A stretch of DNA of 44,173 bases, from positions 1 to 44,173 of the forward strand of contig CALDSV010000053.1 of the NCBI GenBank assembly GCA_937924475.1, written 5' to 3'. The DNA comes from an uncultured bacterium (GTDB lineage: Bacteria > Nitrospirota > Thermodesulfovibrionia > Thermodesulfovibrionales > Thermodesulfovibrionaceae). Within the stretch, counting starts at the first letter, position 1. Every line of letters begins with the position of its first letter. The position numbers and the translations under genes are program-made. The notes below the pieces were generated by a model. That model saw nothing but the letters and a program-made list of their open reading frames with translations, made no database searches and was not told the origin of the DNA. Shown here piece by piece: positions 35,749 to 43,840 of the stretch.

Positions 35749-36632
35749 GATGTAAAATATGTAATTTTCTAAAAGAAGGGCTAATTCTTGAACACTACAA
35801 CCTAAAAGTTTGTCTTAATTGCTTTCCTGATTTCTTTAGAAAAAGAGTGGATGAAACAATCAAAAAATTCAAAATGTTCACGAAGTTAGATAAAATTTTA
35901 ATCGCTCTGTCTGGTGGAAAAGATAGCATGAGCTTAGCTAAATCTTTGAAAGATTTAGGTTATTCTGTAAAAGCCTTACACATTAATATGGAAATTAAAG
36001 ATCTGTCAAATGAAACCAGCTTAATAGTTAAAAATTTCTGTGAAAAGGAAAATCTGGAATTAAAGATAGTAAACCTAAATGATTATTTCACAACTAACTT
36101 GGAGGAATTATCTAAAATTGCAAAAAAGCCAATTTGTTCTGTTTGTGGTTCTATAAGAAGATACATTATGAATAGAGAAGCTTTTAGTAGAGTTATTGTT
36201 ACTGGACATACCATCAATGATGAAGTATCTTTCCTTCTTAAAAATCTAATTTTTTGGAATGATGACCTTCTTTGCCGTATAAACCCTATTCTTGCTGAAA
36301 GGGAAGGGCTTAGTAGAAAGGCAAAACCCCTATGTCTCATAAGCGAAGAAGAAACTCGATCTTTTTGTGAAATATTGGGGATAAAGTATGTGGACACTCC
36401 TTGTCCTTACAAATCTAAAGTTTACGATGTATTCAAAGGGATAACATTAAAACTTAATGAGAGATTTCCCGGTTCCTTAATAGGCTTTTATAAGGGATAT
36501 CTTAAAAGAATAAGAAATTTTTATCCTGAAAAGCAAGACAATTCTGTTTTGCAAAAATGTAAAAATTGCGGATATTTGACAACAGCACAGGTATGTAGTA
36601 TTTGCAGATTAAAGGAAAAGCTGTTAGAATAA
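35730..36632 (+). CDS. ttuA: tRNA U54 2-thiouridine synthase, TtuA-like
   Basis: 300 aa. N-terminal zinc finger C8/C11/C28/C31, PP-loop SGGKDS (61-66), probable [4Fe-4S] ligands C136, C139 and C225, and C-terminal zinc finger C277/C280/C289/C292. This exact order is that of TtuA, which thiolates position 54 of tRNA in thermophiles to stabilise the T loop. TtcA shares the PP-loop core but lacks the two terminal zinc fingers. Both tRNAs in the window carry T at position 54. No TtuB-like sulfur carrier is seen nearby. Confidence 0.87.
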   Translation: MEIRKIRCKICNFLKEGLILEHYNLKVCLNCFPDFFRKRVDETIKKFKMFTKLDKILIALSGGKDSMSLAKSLKDLGYSVKALHINMEIKDLSNETSLIVKNFCEKENLELKIVNLNDYFTTNLEELSKIAKKPICSVCGSIRRYIMNREAFSRVIVTGHTINDEVSFLLKNLIFWNDDLLCRINPILAEREGLSRKAKPLCLISEEETRSFCEILGIKYVDTPCPYKSKVYDVFKGITLKLNERFPGSLIGFYKGYLKRIRNFYPEKQDNSVLQKCKNCGYLTTAQVCSICRLKEKLLE

Positions 36633-36637
36633 ACAAT

Positions 36638-37159
36638 ATGGACGAAGTTTTGAAAATCATAAAAGCCAGAAGAAGCATTAGATCCTATCGCAATGAGCCT
36701 ATTCCTGCTGGTATTTTAAATAAAATTATAGAAGCTCTAATATGGGCGCCTTCTGCAGGAAATCTCCAAGCCAGAAAATTTTATTTTGTTTTTAATAAAA
36801 CTCTCAAAAGAGAGTTGGCAAGAGCTTCTTTAAATCAAATGTTTATAGCAGAGGCACCTTTAATCATAGTGGGCTGTGTAGATAGAGATAAAATTTATCC
36901 TCGCTATGGCGAAAGAGGAGTGAATCTTTATGCAATACAAGATGTAGCTTGTAGTATTACTAATGCCATGCTTGTGGCTGTTGAAAACGGGTTAGGAACT
37001 GTCTGGATAGGGGCTTTCATGGAAGAAGCTGTATCTAAAATTTTAAAACTTCCTGAAAATCTAAGACCAGTTGTAATTCTTCCAGTGGGTTATCCAGAAA
37101 GGATACCTGCTGCTCCTCCAAGAGTATCTGTTCATGAGTCTGTGGAGTTTATTGAATGA
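36638..37159 (+). CDS. Nitroreductase-family flavoprotein
   Basis: 173 aa from ATG 36638; a longer frame opens at a TTG inside ttuA but has no support, while the chosen ATG lies 6 bases after the ttuA stop. FMN-binding signature RRSIRSYRNEPIP at the start, APSAGNLQARKF, and the C-terminal GLGTVWIGAF segment. Substrate unknown. ATGA overlap with the phosphatase gene. Confidence 0.87.
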   Translation: MDEVLKIIKARRSIRSYRNEPIPAGILNKIIEALIWAPSAGNLQARKFYFVFNKTLKRELARASLNQMFIAEAPLIIVGCVDRDKIYPRYGERGVNLYAIQDVACSITNAMLVAVENGLGTVWIGAFMEEAVSKILKLPENLRPVVILPVGYPERIPAAPPRVSVHESVEFIE

Positions 37160-37953
37160 GAGAACCTTTAATAGTTGCTCTTGAAGTTGCCCAGCAGGCA
37201 GGTAGACTAATTCGAGATAATTTTGGAAAATTAATTGAAGAGCATATAGCTCAAAAAAGTTTTTCTGATTTTGTAACGAAAATAGACATAGAATCGGAAC
37301 AACTCATAATTACAAACTTAAATAAACATTTCCCCAATCACCAAATTATGGCTGAAGAGTCTTCTAAAAAATATATTGATACTGAATACTTATGGATAAT
37401 AGATCCTCTTGATGGAACAACAAATTTTATCCATAGTTTTCCCTTTGTTGCTGTATCCATTGCTTTGATGTATAGAGGAGAATTAATTTTAGGGGTTGTC
37501 CATGATCCCTTAAGGAGTGAGACCTTTTATGCTGAAAAGGGTAGCGGAGCTTATTTGAATGGAAAGAGAATAAGGGTATCATCTATTTCAGACCCCTTTT
37601 ACTCACTCATTGCCACAGGCTTTCCCTTTCGCCATAAAGAGTATATAGAGAACTACATAAAAATTTTTAACAAAATGCTTTATTTAGTGAATGATCTTAG
37701 AAGAGCCGGAGCTGCAGCTATTGATTTAGCCTATGTTGCCTGTGGAAGAGTGGATGGTTTCTTTGAGTATGCCCTAAATACCTGGGATGTAGCTGCTGGA
37801 ATTATTTTAATAGAGGAGGCGGGTGGAAAGGTTTCAGATTTTGATGGCAAGAGTAATTGTCTTTTTACTGGGAATATAATCGCAGGAAATTCTTTTATTC
37901 ATAAATTTTTAGCGGATAATTTGAAAGAGATCTTAGGAGGTAGCAGTGGGTAA
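37156..37953 (+). CDS. suhB: Inositol monophosphatase family protein (SuhB-like)
   Basis: 265 aa Mg-dependent sugar phosphatase. Metal-binding motifs: EES (around 68-70), DPLDGTTNFIHSFP, and the C-terminal NTWDVAAGIILIEEAGG. Likely acts on myo-inositol-1-phosphate or related sugar phosphates; SuhB also helps rRNA antitermination in E. coli. Overlaps the nitroreductase by 4 bases and the aconitase by 8. Confidence 0.92.
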   Translation: MREPLIVALEVAQQAGRLIRDNFGKLIEEHIAQKSFSDFVTKIDIESEQLIITNLNKHFPNHQIMAEESSKKYIDTEYLWIIDPLDGTTNFIHSFPFVAVSIALMYRGELILGVVHDPLRSETFYAEKGSGAYLNGKRIRVSSISDPFYSLIATGFPFRHKEYIENYIKIFNKMLYLVNDLRRAGAAAIDLAYVACGRVDGFFEYALNTWDVAAGIILIEEAGGKVSDFDGKSNCLFTGNIIAGNSFIHKFLADNLKEILGGSSG

Positions 37954-39889
37954 AAACATTGTTCAAAAAATATTAGAGTCTCATCTTGTTTACGGGGAAA
38001 TAAAACCAGGAAATCTCATTGGAGTAAGAGTGGACGAAGTTTATACTCAGGATGCCACAGGAACTATGACATGGTTAGAATTTGAAGCTATTGGTTTGGA
38101 TAGAGTAAAAGTTCCCTTAGCAGTTTCCTATGTAGATCACAATATGCTGCAGAGTAATTTTATGAATGCCGATGACCATTTGTTTCTCCGGACAGCAGCT
38201 GCAAAATTCGGAGCTTATTTTTCAAGACCAGGAAATGGAATTTGCCATCAAGTTAATTTAGAGAGATTTGCAGCACCGGGAATAATTGCCTTGGGCACTG
38301 ATAGCCATACACCCACTGGAGGTGGAATGGGAATGATTTCCATTGGAGTAGGTGGACTTGAAGCAGCATCTGTAATGGCAGGGATGCCCTTTGAATTTAC
38401 AATGCCAAAAATAGTAAGGGTAAATCTAAGGGGAAAACTTCATAGGCCTTATGTTACAGCCATGGATGTGATACTTACTTTACTTAAAATGTTAACTGTA
38501 AAAGGTGGAGTAGGTAAAATATTTGAATACGGAGGACCGGGTGTCAAAGATTTATCTCTAACTGAGAGAGCTACCATTACCAATATGGGTGCTGAGTTAG
38601 GTGCTACCACATCAATTTTCCCCAGTGACGAAAATACTTTAAAGTTTCTTAAAGCACAAGGTAGAGGGCATCAGTGGATAGAATTGCAAGCAGATGATGA
38701 TGCTGATTATGATGAAATAATAGAATTAGACCTTTCTGCAGTAGAACCTATGATTGCTCAACCTCATAGCCCTGACAATGTAGTTTCAATAAGGGAATTA
38801 AAGGGAACCAAAATAGATCAAGTATGTATTGGCTCTTGTACTAATTCTTCCTATAAAATTATGAAAACTGTGGCTTCTATTCTTAGGGGGAAAACAATTC
38901 ATCCAGAGGTCACTCTCTTTATTAATCCAGGCTCGAAACAAGTCTATGAAATGCTCACAAAAGATGGCTCTTTGGAAAGCATAGTATCCTCTGGAGCCAG
39001 AATCCTTGAGTCTGCCTGTGGTCCATGCATAGGTATGGGTGGAGCTCCCGGAAGTGGTCAAAAATCCATGCGTTCTTATAATAGAAATTTCAAGGGTCGT
39101 TCAGGTACTAAAGATGCCTTTGTATATTTAGCTTCACCAGTGATTTGTGCTTTAGCTGCTTTATATGGAATGATAGTTGATCCTTTCGAAGTTAATTCAG
39201 ACATAGAGATAGTGGATGAACCTGAAAGTTTCTTTGTAAACGACAACATGATAATACCTCCTCAAAAGGACAGAAATATAGAGATTATAAAAGGTCCAAA
39301 TATAAAAGAAGTGCCCGTGAAAGATCCTTTAGAAAATATGATCAAAGCTCAGGTTTTACTTAAACTGGGAGATAATATAACTACTGATGATATTTTACCT
39401 GCAGGAAGTCAGATACTTCCTTATCGTTCAAATATTCCTATGATTGCTACTTTTACATTTAAAAACATAGATGAAACTTTTTATGAAAGAGCAATTTCAG
39501 CTAAGAATAGAGGCGGAGGAGTCATTGTAGGAGGAGAAAATTATGGTCAAGGGTCTTCTCGTGAGCATGCTGCAATTGCTCCTATGTATCTTGGTATTAA
39601 AGCAGTTTTAGCAAAATCTTTTGCCCGTATTCATAGATCTAATCTAATAAATTTCGGAATTATCCCCCTCCTCTTCAGTGATCCCTCAGACTATGAGAAA
39701 GTTCAACAAGGTGATCTCTTGGAAATAGACAATATTTTAGAAAACATTAAAGGTGAACAAAACTACGAAATTAGAATTGTCAATAAAAATATATCTTTCA
39801 GAGTTTTATCCAATCTAAACTCGAAGGAAATAGAACTTATTTTACAAGGAGGCTTATTACCTTACGTAAAGAAGAAGGTTTTAGGATAA
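37946..39889 (+). CDS. Aconitate hydratase
   Basis: 647 aa [4Fe-4S] enzyme, citrate to isocitrate in the TCA cycle. Cluster ligands C298 (IGSCTNSS), C358 and C361 (ACGPCIGMG). Active-site segments GTDSHTPTGGG and, in the C-terminal swivel domain, GGENYGQGSSREHAAI. GTG start with a TTAGGAGG site about 5 bases ahead. Length and layout match the compact monomeric aconitase found in Aquifex, Deltaproteobacteria and similar lineages, not the ~890 aa AcnA or AcnB, so I give no gene symbol. End of the tRNA(CAT) operon. Confidence 0.95.
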   Translation: MGKNIVQKILESHLVYGEIKPGNLIGVRVDEVYTQDATGTMTWLEFEAIGLDRVKVPLAVSYVDHNMLQSNFMNADDHLFLRTAAAKFGAYFSRPGNGICHQVNLERFAAPGIIALGTDSHTPTGGGMGMISIGVGGLEAASVMAGMPFEFTMPKIVRVNLRGKLHRPYVTAMDVILTLLKMLTVKGGVGKIFEYGGPGVKDLSLTERATITNMGAELGATTSIFPSDENTLKFLKAQGRGHQWIELQADDDADYDEIIELDLSAVEPMIAQPHSPDNVVSIRELKGTKIDQVCIGSCTNSSYKIMKTVASILRGKTIHPEVTLFINPGSKQVYEMLTKDGSLESIVSSGARILESACGPCIGMGGAPGSGQKSMRSYNRNFKGRSGTKDAFVYLASPVICALAALYGMIVDPFEVNSDIEIVDEPESFFVNDNMIIPPQKDRNIEIIKGPNIKEVPVKDPLENMIKAQVLLKLGDNITTDDILPAGSQILPYRSNIPMIATFTFKNIDETFYERAISAKNRGGGVIVGGENYGQGSSREHAAIAPMYLGIKAVLAKSFARIHRSNLINFGIIPLLFSDPSDYEKVQQGDLLEIDNILENIKGEQNYEIRIVNKNISFRVLSNLNSKEIELILQGGLLPYVKKKVLG

Positions 39890-39890
39890 C

Positions 39891-39919
39891 TTGACAACTT
39901 AAGAAGTAAATATTTTAAA
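39891..39919 (+). promoter_or_regulatory. Candidate promoter ahead of the HU/IHF gene
   Basis: Perfect TTGACA at 39891-39896, directly after the aconitase stop. The -10 is AT-rich but ambiguous: TTTAAA at 39914-39919 with a 17-base spacer is the best fit. Confidence 0.45.
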
Positions 39920-39959
39920 ATTCAAAGACTTAATCTTAAATTGAAAATAAGGAGGCTTC

Positions 39960-40232
39960 ATGACAAAAGCAGATCTTGTAAATTACATCTTTGAAAAAAT
40001 AGGACTTCCTAAAACAGAAATACAGAAAATAGTAGATACTCTCTTTGAGACTCTCAAAGAGGGATTAGTAGAGGATGAAATAGTTAAAATTTCGGGTTTT
40101 GGAGTTTTTACTGTGAGAAAGAAAGGATCAAGAATGGGGAGAAATCCTAAAAGCATGGAACCCGTTGAAATAAAACCCAGACGGGTAGTAACATTTAAGC
40201 CCAGTGATAAGCTTAAAGAGAAGCTAAAATAA
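39960..40232 (+). CDS. ihfA: HU/IHF-family DNA-bending protein, IHF alpha-like
   Basis: 90 aa. Typical start MTKADLVNYIFEKIGLPKTE, GFGVFTVRKKGSRMGRNPKS and RRVVTFKPSDKLKEKL. The MTKADL start and its pairing with a MerR gene resemble ihfA; HU cannot be excluded by eye. AAGGAGG site 5 bases upstream. In proteobacteria ihfA follows pheST; here it lies 21 kb away, still with its MerR neighbour. Confidence 0.9.
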   Translation: MTKADLVNYIFEKIGLPKTEIQKIVDTLFETLKEGLVEDEIVKISGFGVFTVRKKGSRMGRNPKSMEPVEIKPRRVVTFKPSDKLKEKLK

Positions 40233-40240
40233 ATCTTACA

Positions 40241-40588
40241 ATGGGAGAATCCCCTCAAAAAGAATTACCCTTTAAACTATTCTATAAAATAGGAGAAACA
40301 AGTAAGATTGTGGGAGTAGAACCATATGTTTTAAGATTTTGGGAGAAAGAATTCCCTTTTCTTAAACCAAAAAAAACAAAGGGTGGACAAAGATTATTTA
40401 CTAATAAAGACATTCAAATTCTGTTGCAAATAAAGAAGATGCTTTATGAAGAAAAATATACCATAGAGGGTGTTAGAAAGAAATTGATAGAAAGATATAA
40501 CTACCTAAATAATGATAAAAAAATCAAGGAAGATCTCATAGAAAAGATTAGAATAAAATTAAGAGAAATTCTTGAAATTCTTTCCTAA
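40241..40588 (+). CDS. MerR-family transcriptional regulator
   Basis: 115 aa. N-terminal winged helix (about 13-80): FYKIGETSKIVGVEPYVLRFW, then LKPKKTKGGQRLFTNKDIQIL. Short C-terminal dimerisation helix and no Cys cluster, so it is not a metal-sensing MerR of the known type. Eight bases after the HU/IHF gene, a common pairing; the target is not known. Confidence 0.9.
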   Translation: MGESPQKELPFKLFYKIGETSKIVGVEPYVLRFWEKEFPFLKPKKTKGGQRLFTNKDIQILLQIKKMLYEEKYTIEGVRKKLIERYNYLNNDKKIKEDLIEKIRIKLREILEILS

Positions 40589-40631
40589 GGCAAAGATCAA
40601 AATATAACCTTCTGTTGGTTAAATATTTCCT

Positions 40632-40660
40632 TTGAAAAATGGTTACATATTAACTATAAT
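40632..40660 (+). promoter_or_regulatory. Strong sigma-70-type promoter
   Basis: TTGAAA (40632-40637), 17-base spacer, perfect TATAAT (40655-40660). Predicted start near 40667; AAGGAG site at 40682-40687 and ATG at 40693 follow. Confidence 0.75.
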
Positions 40661-40692
40661 AAAGCATATTTCACATTTTATAAGGAGAAAAT

Positions 40693-42618
40693 ATGGCGTT
40701 GAAAGTTACCTCTTTTTTATTTTTTATTTATTTTATTTTTTTATCAATTTCTTTTGCCTATACAATTGAGGCATTAGAGGAAAAATTAAGAGATGAGGAA
40801 ATCAAGATTAATGGTAGTGGGGATTTAAATATTCTTATGGAAAAATATAAAGAATTAATGATGCAATTGGATTCATCAATTATTGAATCTTCGGAAAAGG
40901 GATTTTTACCTGCTTTATCTTCAAGAATTGCTGACACTCCTGAGAGAGAAATTCAGAGAAGAAGAGAAATAATAAACAGTCAATACAAGGCCATAAAATT
41001 AAAAGAGGGTAAAAATTTAGAAGAAGTGCAAGAAGATTTTTATCCTGTCAAGGCAATACCAATTGAAGGTTATATAATTTTAGAGGGAGGAGAAAAAGTT
41101 TTTTGGTATAATAATCAAGTTAAACAGGAAATCAAATATTTAATCAAAGAACAATTTGTAGGAAACCTAATATTTTTAGAAAAGTTAAACAATCAGACAA
41201 ATAATTTAGCACAGCAAAGACAATACTTACTTGACACTCTCTCTACAGATATAAAGATTTTAAATCAAGCAGGAAAGATATGCACTAAATGGAGTTATTA
41301 CATTCCCAGTTACTGTGAGAAATATTCAAATTTTATCCTCTATGAGATTGACAAAAGCGAATTCTATCCTAATTTTTCCTCAGGCGTGGTAAAACTTTCT
41401 TCCATGGAAAACAATGAAATAGAAATAGAAGCGAATACCCCAAATATAACATTTTATGCAAAGGATGGACTTAATAGAATACCGGCTCAGATAGGATGCA
41501 CCAGTGGTAAATGGAGACTTTCTATGGGAGAATTTGAAAAATTGCTTAAATTAGGTTCTTTCACTCTTAAAAAAGAAATTGGGTATATATCTCCAGTAGC
41601 ATCTTCCTGTATACCTGGATCTACAATGACTCTTTATGTGAGAGTGAAAAAGGAAGAGCCTCAAAAATGTAATGAACAAAAAAATGTACAAATTAACATA
41701 ATAAAACCTGTGCAAAATAGCAGATATATTTTTACTGATGAAGGGAATACGGGAAGCCTTATTATTGAACTTGAGGCAAAAGTAAATCCTGCTGAATATA
41801 AAAACTCTGTGGAATGGGAAATACCAGAAATGGAAGGATCCAATATAGAAATTAAACCCTTTTCTTCTTCTAAGCCTAAAGGAGAAAAAGTTGAAGTTAT
41901 TTATAAAGGCTTGCCGTATGCTTTAGGGTCTTTTGGAAGACAAAGAGTAAAAGCTCATATAAATGTAAATGGTTGCAATGTAGAGGATACCAAGGAGATC
42001 TTAATTTTCTATCCAAGAGATGCTAAAAATAATCCCGAAGGTAAATATTATAATTGGTTTTACTATTGGAAACAGTCACCTGCAGCAAAACCTTTTGGAC
42101 AAAATGTAAAAATAGAATTTGGAGGAACAGAATACGATTTATGTCAAGGTAGTCATACTATGGCAATATATAAACCTGAGGATTTATTCAAAGCAATTTA
42201 TATATGTGACTTAACTAAAAAGGTAGGTGGAAAATTTGAAGTAACAATTCCCCATGTAAGTCGTCATGTCCCTGAAACTCTTCAGAGAAAAAAATTAATC
42301 ACCTATACTCATATAGATACTTTTGCAGTTTTGGTAATGCATGAGTTTACCCATTTTAATAATTTTCATACCTGGTGGTTTGGAAAATCTATGGAGGAAA
42401 GAGAGAGACAAGACAGAGATTATGATGGTATCCCTGATAGATTAGAAAATGAAATGGGTTTTGATCCTAACAACTTTCAGACTTTTTGGGGAGATGATGA
42501 AGATTTTAAAAACATAAACGGTGATGAAGAATTTATTGCTTATGAGTCTACTTACGATTATCCAATAGGAAAATTTGATAATTATGATTGGGGTAAACCT
42601 GGGAAAAATTGGGATTGA
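40693..42618 (+). CDS. Secreted protein with HEFTH metalloprotease-like motif and Ca-loop, family unknown
   Basis: 641 aa; I do not recognise the family. Signal peptide at 1-22 (FLFFIYFIFLSISFA). Helical, charged region about 25-190, beta-rich middle (about 225-445) that may hold Ig-like domains, and a C-terminal region with H550-E551-F-T-H554 preceded by a hydrophobic helix, as in zincin metalloproteases. After it come D574, D576, D578, D582 and E585 in a DxDxDGxPDxxE loop like thrombospondin type 3 or EF-hand calcium sites, and a late Glu-rich stretch (GDEEFIAYE, 610-618) that could supply the third zinc ligand. Ends exported or periplasmic. Monocistronic, with its own strong promoter. Confidence 0.85.
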   Translation: MALKVTSFLFFIYFIFLSISFAYTIEALEEKLRDEEIKINGSGDLNILMEKYKELMMQLDSSIIESSEKGFLPALSSRIADTPEREIQRRREIINSQYKAIKLKEGKNLEEVQEDFYPVKAIPIEGYIILEGGEKVFWYNNQVKQEIKYLIKEQFVGNLIFLEKLNNQTNNLAQQRQYLLDTLSTDIKILNQAGKICTKWSYYIPSYCEKYSNFILYEIDKSEFYPNFSSGVVKLSSMENNEIEIEANTPNITFYAKDGLNRIPAQIGCTSGKWRLSMGEFEKLLKLGSFTLKKEIGYISPVASSCIPGSTMTLYVRVKKEEPQKCNEQKNVQINIIKPVQNSRYIFTDEGNTGSLIIELEAKVNPAEYKNSVEWEIPEMEGSNIEIKPFSSSKPKGEKVEVIYKGLPYALGSFGRQRVKAHINVNGCNVEDTKEILIFYPRDAKNNPEGKYYNWFYYWKQSPAAKPFGQNVKIEFGGTEYDLCQGSHTMAIYKPEDLFKAIYICDLTKKVGGKFEVTIPHVSRHVPETLQRKKLITYTHIDTFAVLVMHEFTHFNNFHTWWFGKSMEERERQDRDYDGIPDRLENEMGFDPNNFQTFWGDDEDFKNINGDEEFIAYESTYDYPIGKFDNYDWGKPGKNWD

Positions 42619-42658
42619 AAAGAGGAGAAGCTCATCTTTAAATTAATTTTTTATACAA

Positions 42659-43840
42659 CTATAAACTGTCCTTACAATTCTCATGGAGCAACATTTGATA
42701 GCATTTAAAAACATCTCTACTGTTGATTTTATTTGAAAGACTGAAGGCTCTGTATCTGCATCCTCCAAAACATTCATTGAGGAAAGGACATTTGATACTG
42801 CTACATTCAAGTTCAGTTAGGAGTATTTGTTTTTTCTTATTCCATAGATTTTCGAGTCCTTCATTAATATCTCCTATAGGCTCTTCTTCATAAAAGGAGC
42901 AAAAACCTGCTTTTCCGGAGGCAAAGATAGCTAAGAGATGGACCCCGCAAGCATATCCCTCAGCACGAGGATGTTGTTGATTTATAAAGCCATATCGTCT
43001 CATAATTTTACCTGCTACTTTTGGTTCAACGAAAAATTCTTGATTAAATCTAAGATTACCTGTCATTGTTAAAGCATCAACAGTCCACTCTCTCACACCG
43101 AGGTTTTTAACCAATTCTTCAAGTTTTTCAAATTCTGTGAGATTTTTCTTATGAATTACAGTAGCTACTGATACCTGAAAACCTTTATCCAGTGCTCTTT
43201 TTATTGCGGAAAGAGCTTTATGGTATGTGTCAATACCACGAAGACTCTCATGTCCTTCTTTCATTCCATCAAGACTTATCTGAATTTCTTCTACATTAAG
43301 GCTTTTAAGACGATTCTCTGTAAGTAAAAGTCCATTGGTGAAAAGTATTTTTCTTATTGCATAGTTGCCTACAAAATTGTTTATCCTATCAAATTCCTTA
43401 TGCAGAAGGGGTTCTCCTCCTGTAATTAGAACTCTTAGTCCTTGGAGATCTTCAAATTCTTTAAGAAGTTTAGAAATTTTCTCAGCAGGAAGATCAATAT
43501 TTTCCCTTTTACCTACGAAGCAGTGTTTACACTTCAGATTACATCTTTTTGTTATTTGAAGTTCCAAATATCTTAAGGAAGGAATGGGAGATTGTCTTAT
43601 TGTAGGATTAAGTCTTACCTGGGGTTTTTCTGTTATTATATCTTCTTTAAGGCAGAAATTTATTAAGTCTGAGAAATTTATTAAATCTTTGTCTTTAAGA
43701 GACTTGTGGGTTAATTTTATAAAAAATTCCATAGCTCTTTCATCCATGCTGTATACTTCATCAGTTTTTATATTGTAAAGAGATGGAAATTCAATAAGTT
43801 TGATAAAAAAGTTTTCTTTTAGGTAATACTTACAGCTCAT
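42659..43840 (-). CDS. Radical SAM/SPASM protein
   Basis: 393 aa. Radical SAM cluster C100, C104, C107 (CNLKCKHC), GGEP at 141-144. SPASM region with C298, C314, C346, C351, C357, C361, C380 and C389 for auxiliary clusters. The first 90 residues (YNIKTDEVYSMDERAMEFF) resemble a PqqD-like peptide-recognition fold, which is inference. SPASM enzymes modify peptides or proteins, or act in AhbC/AhbD haem synthesis; the substrate is not evident and no short precursor gene is seen. Start overlaps the beta-CASP gene end by 11 bases. Confidence 0.88.
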   Translation of the reverse strand: MSCKYYLKENFFIKLIEFPSLYNIKTDEVYSMDERAMEFFIKLTHKSLKDKDLINFSDLINFCLKEDIITEKPQVRLNPTIRQSPIPSLRYLELQITKRCNLKCKHCFVGKRENIDLPAEKISKLLKEFEDLQGLRVLITGGEPLLHKEFDRINNFVGNYAIRKILFTNGLLLTENRLKSLNVEEIQISLDGMKEGHESLRGIDTYHKALSAIKRALDKGFQVSVATVIHKKNLTEFEKLEELVKNLGVREWTVDALTMTGNLRFNQEFFVEPKVAGKIMRRYGFINQQHPRAEGYACGVHLLAIFASGKAGFCSFYEEEPIGDINEGLENLWNKKKQILLTELECSSIKCPFLNECFGGCRYRAFSLSNKINSRDVFKCYQMLLHENCKDSL

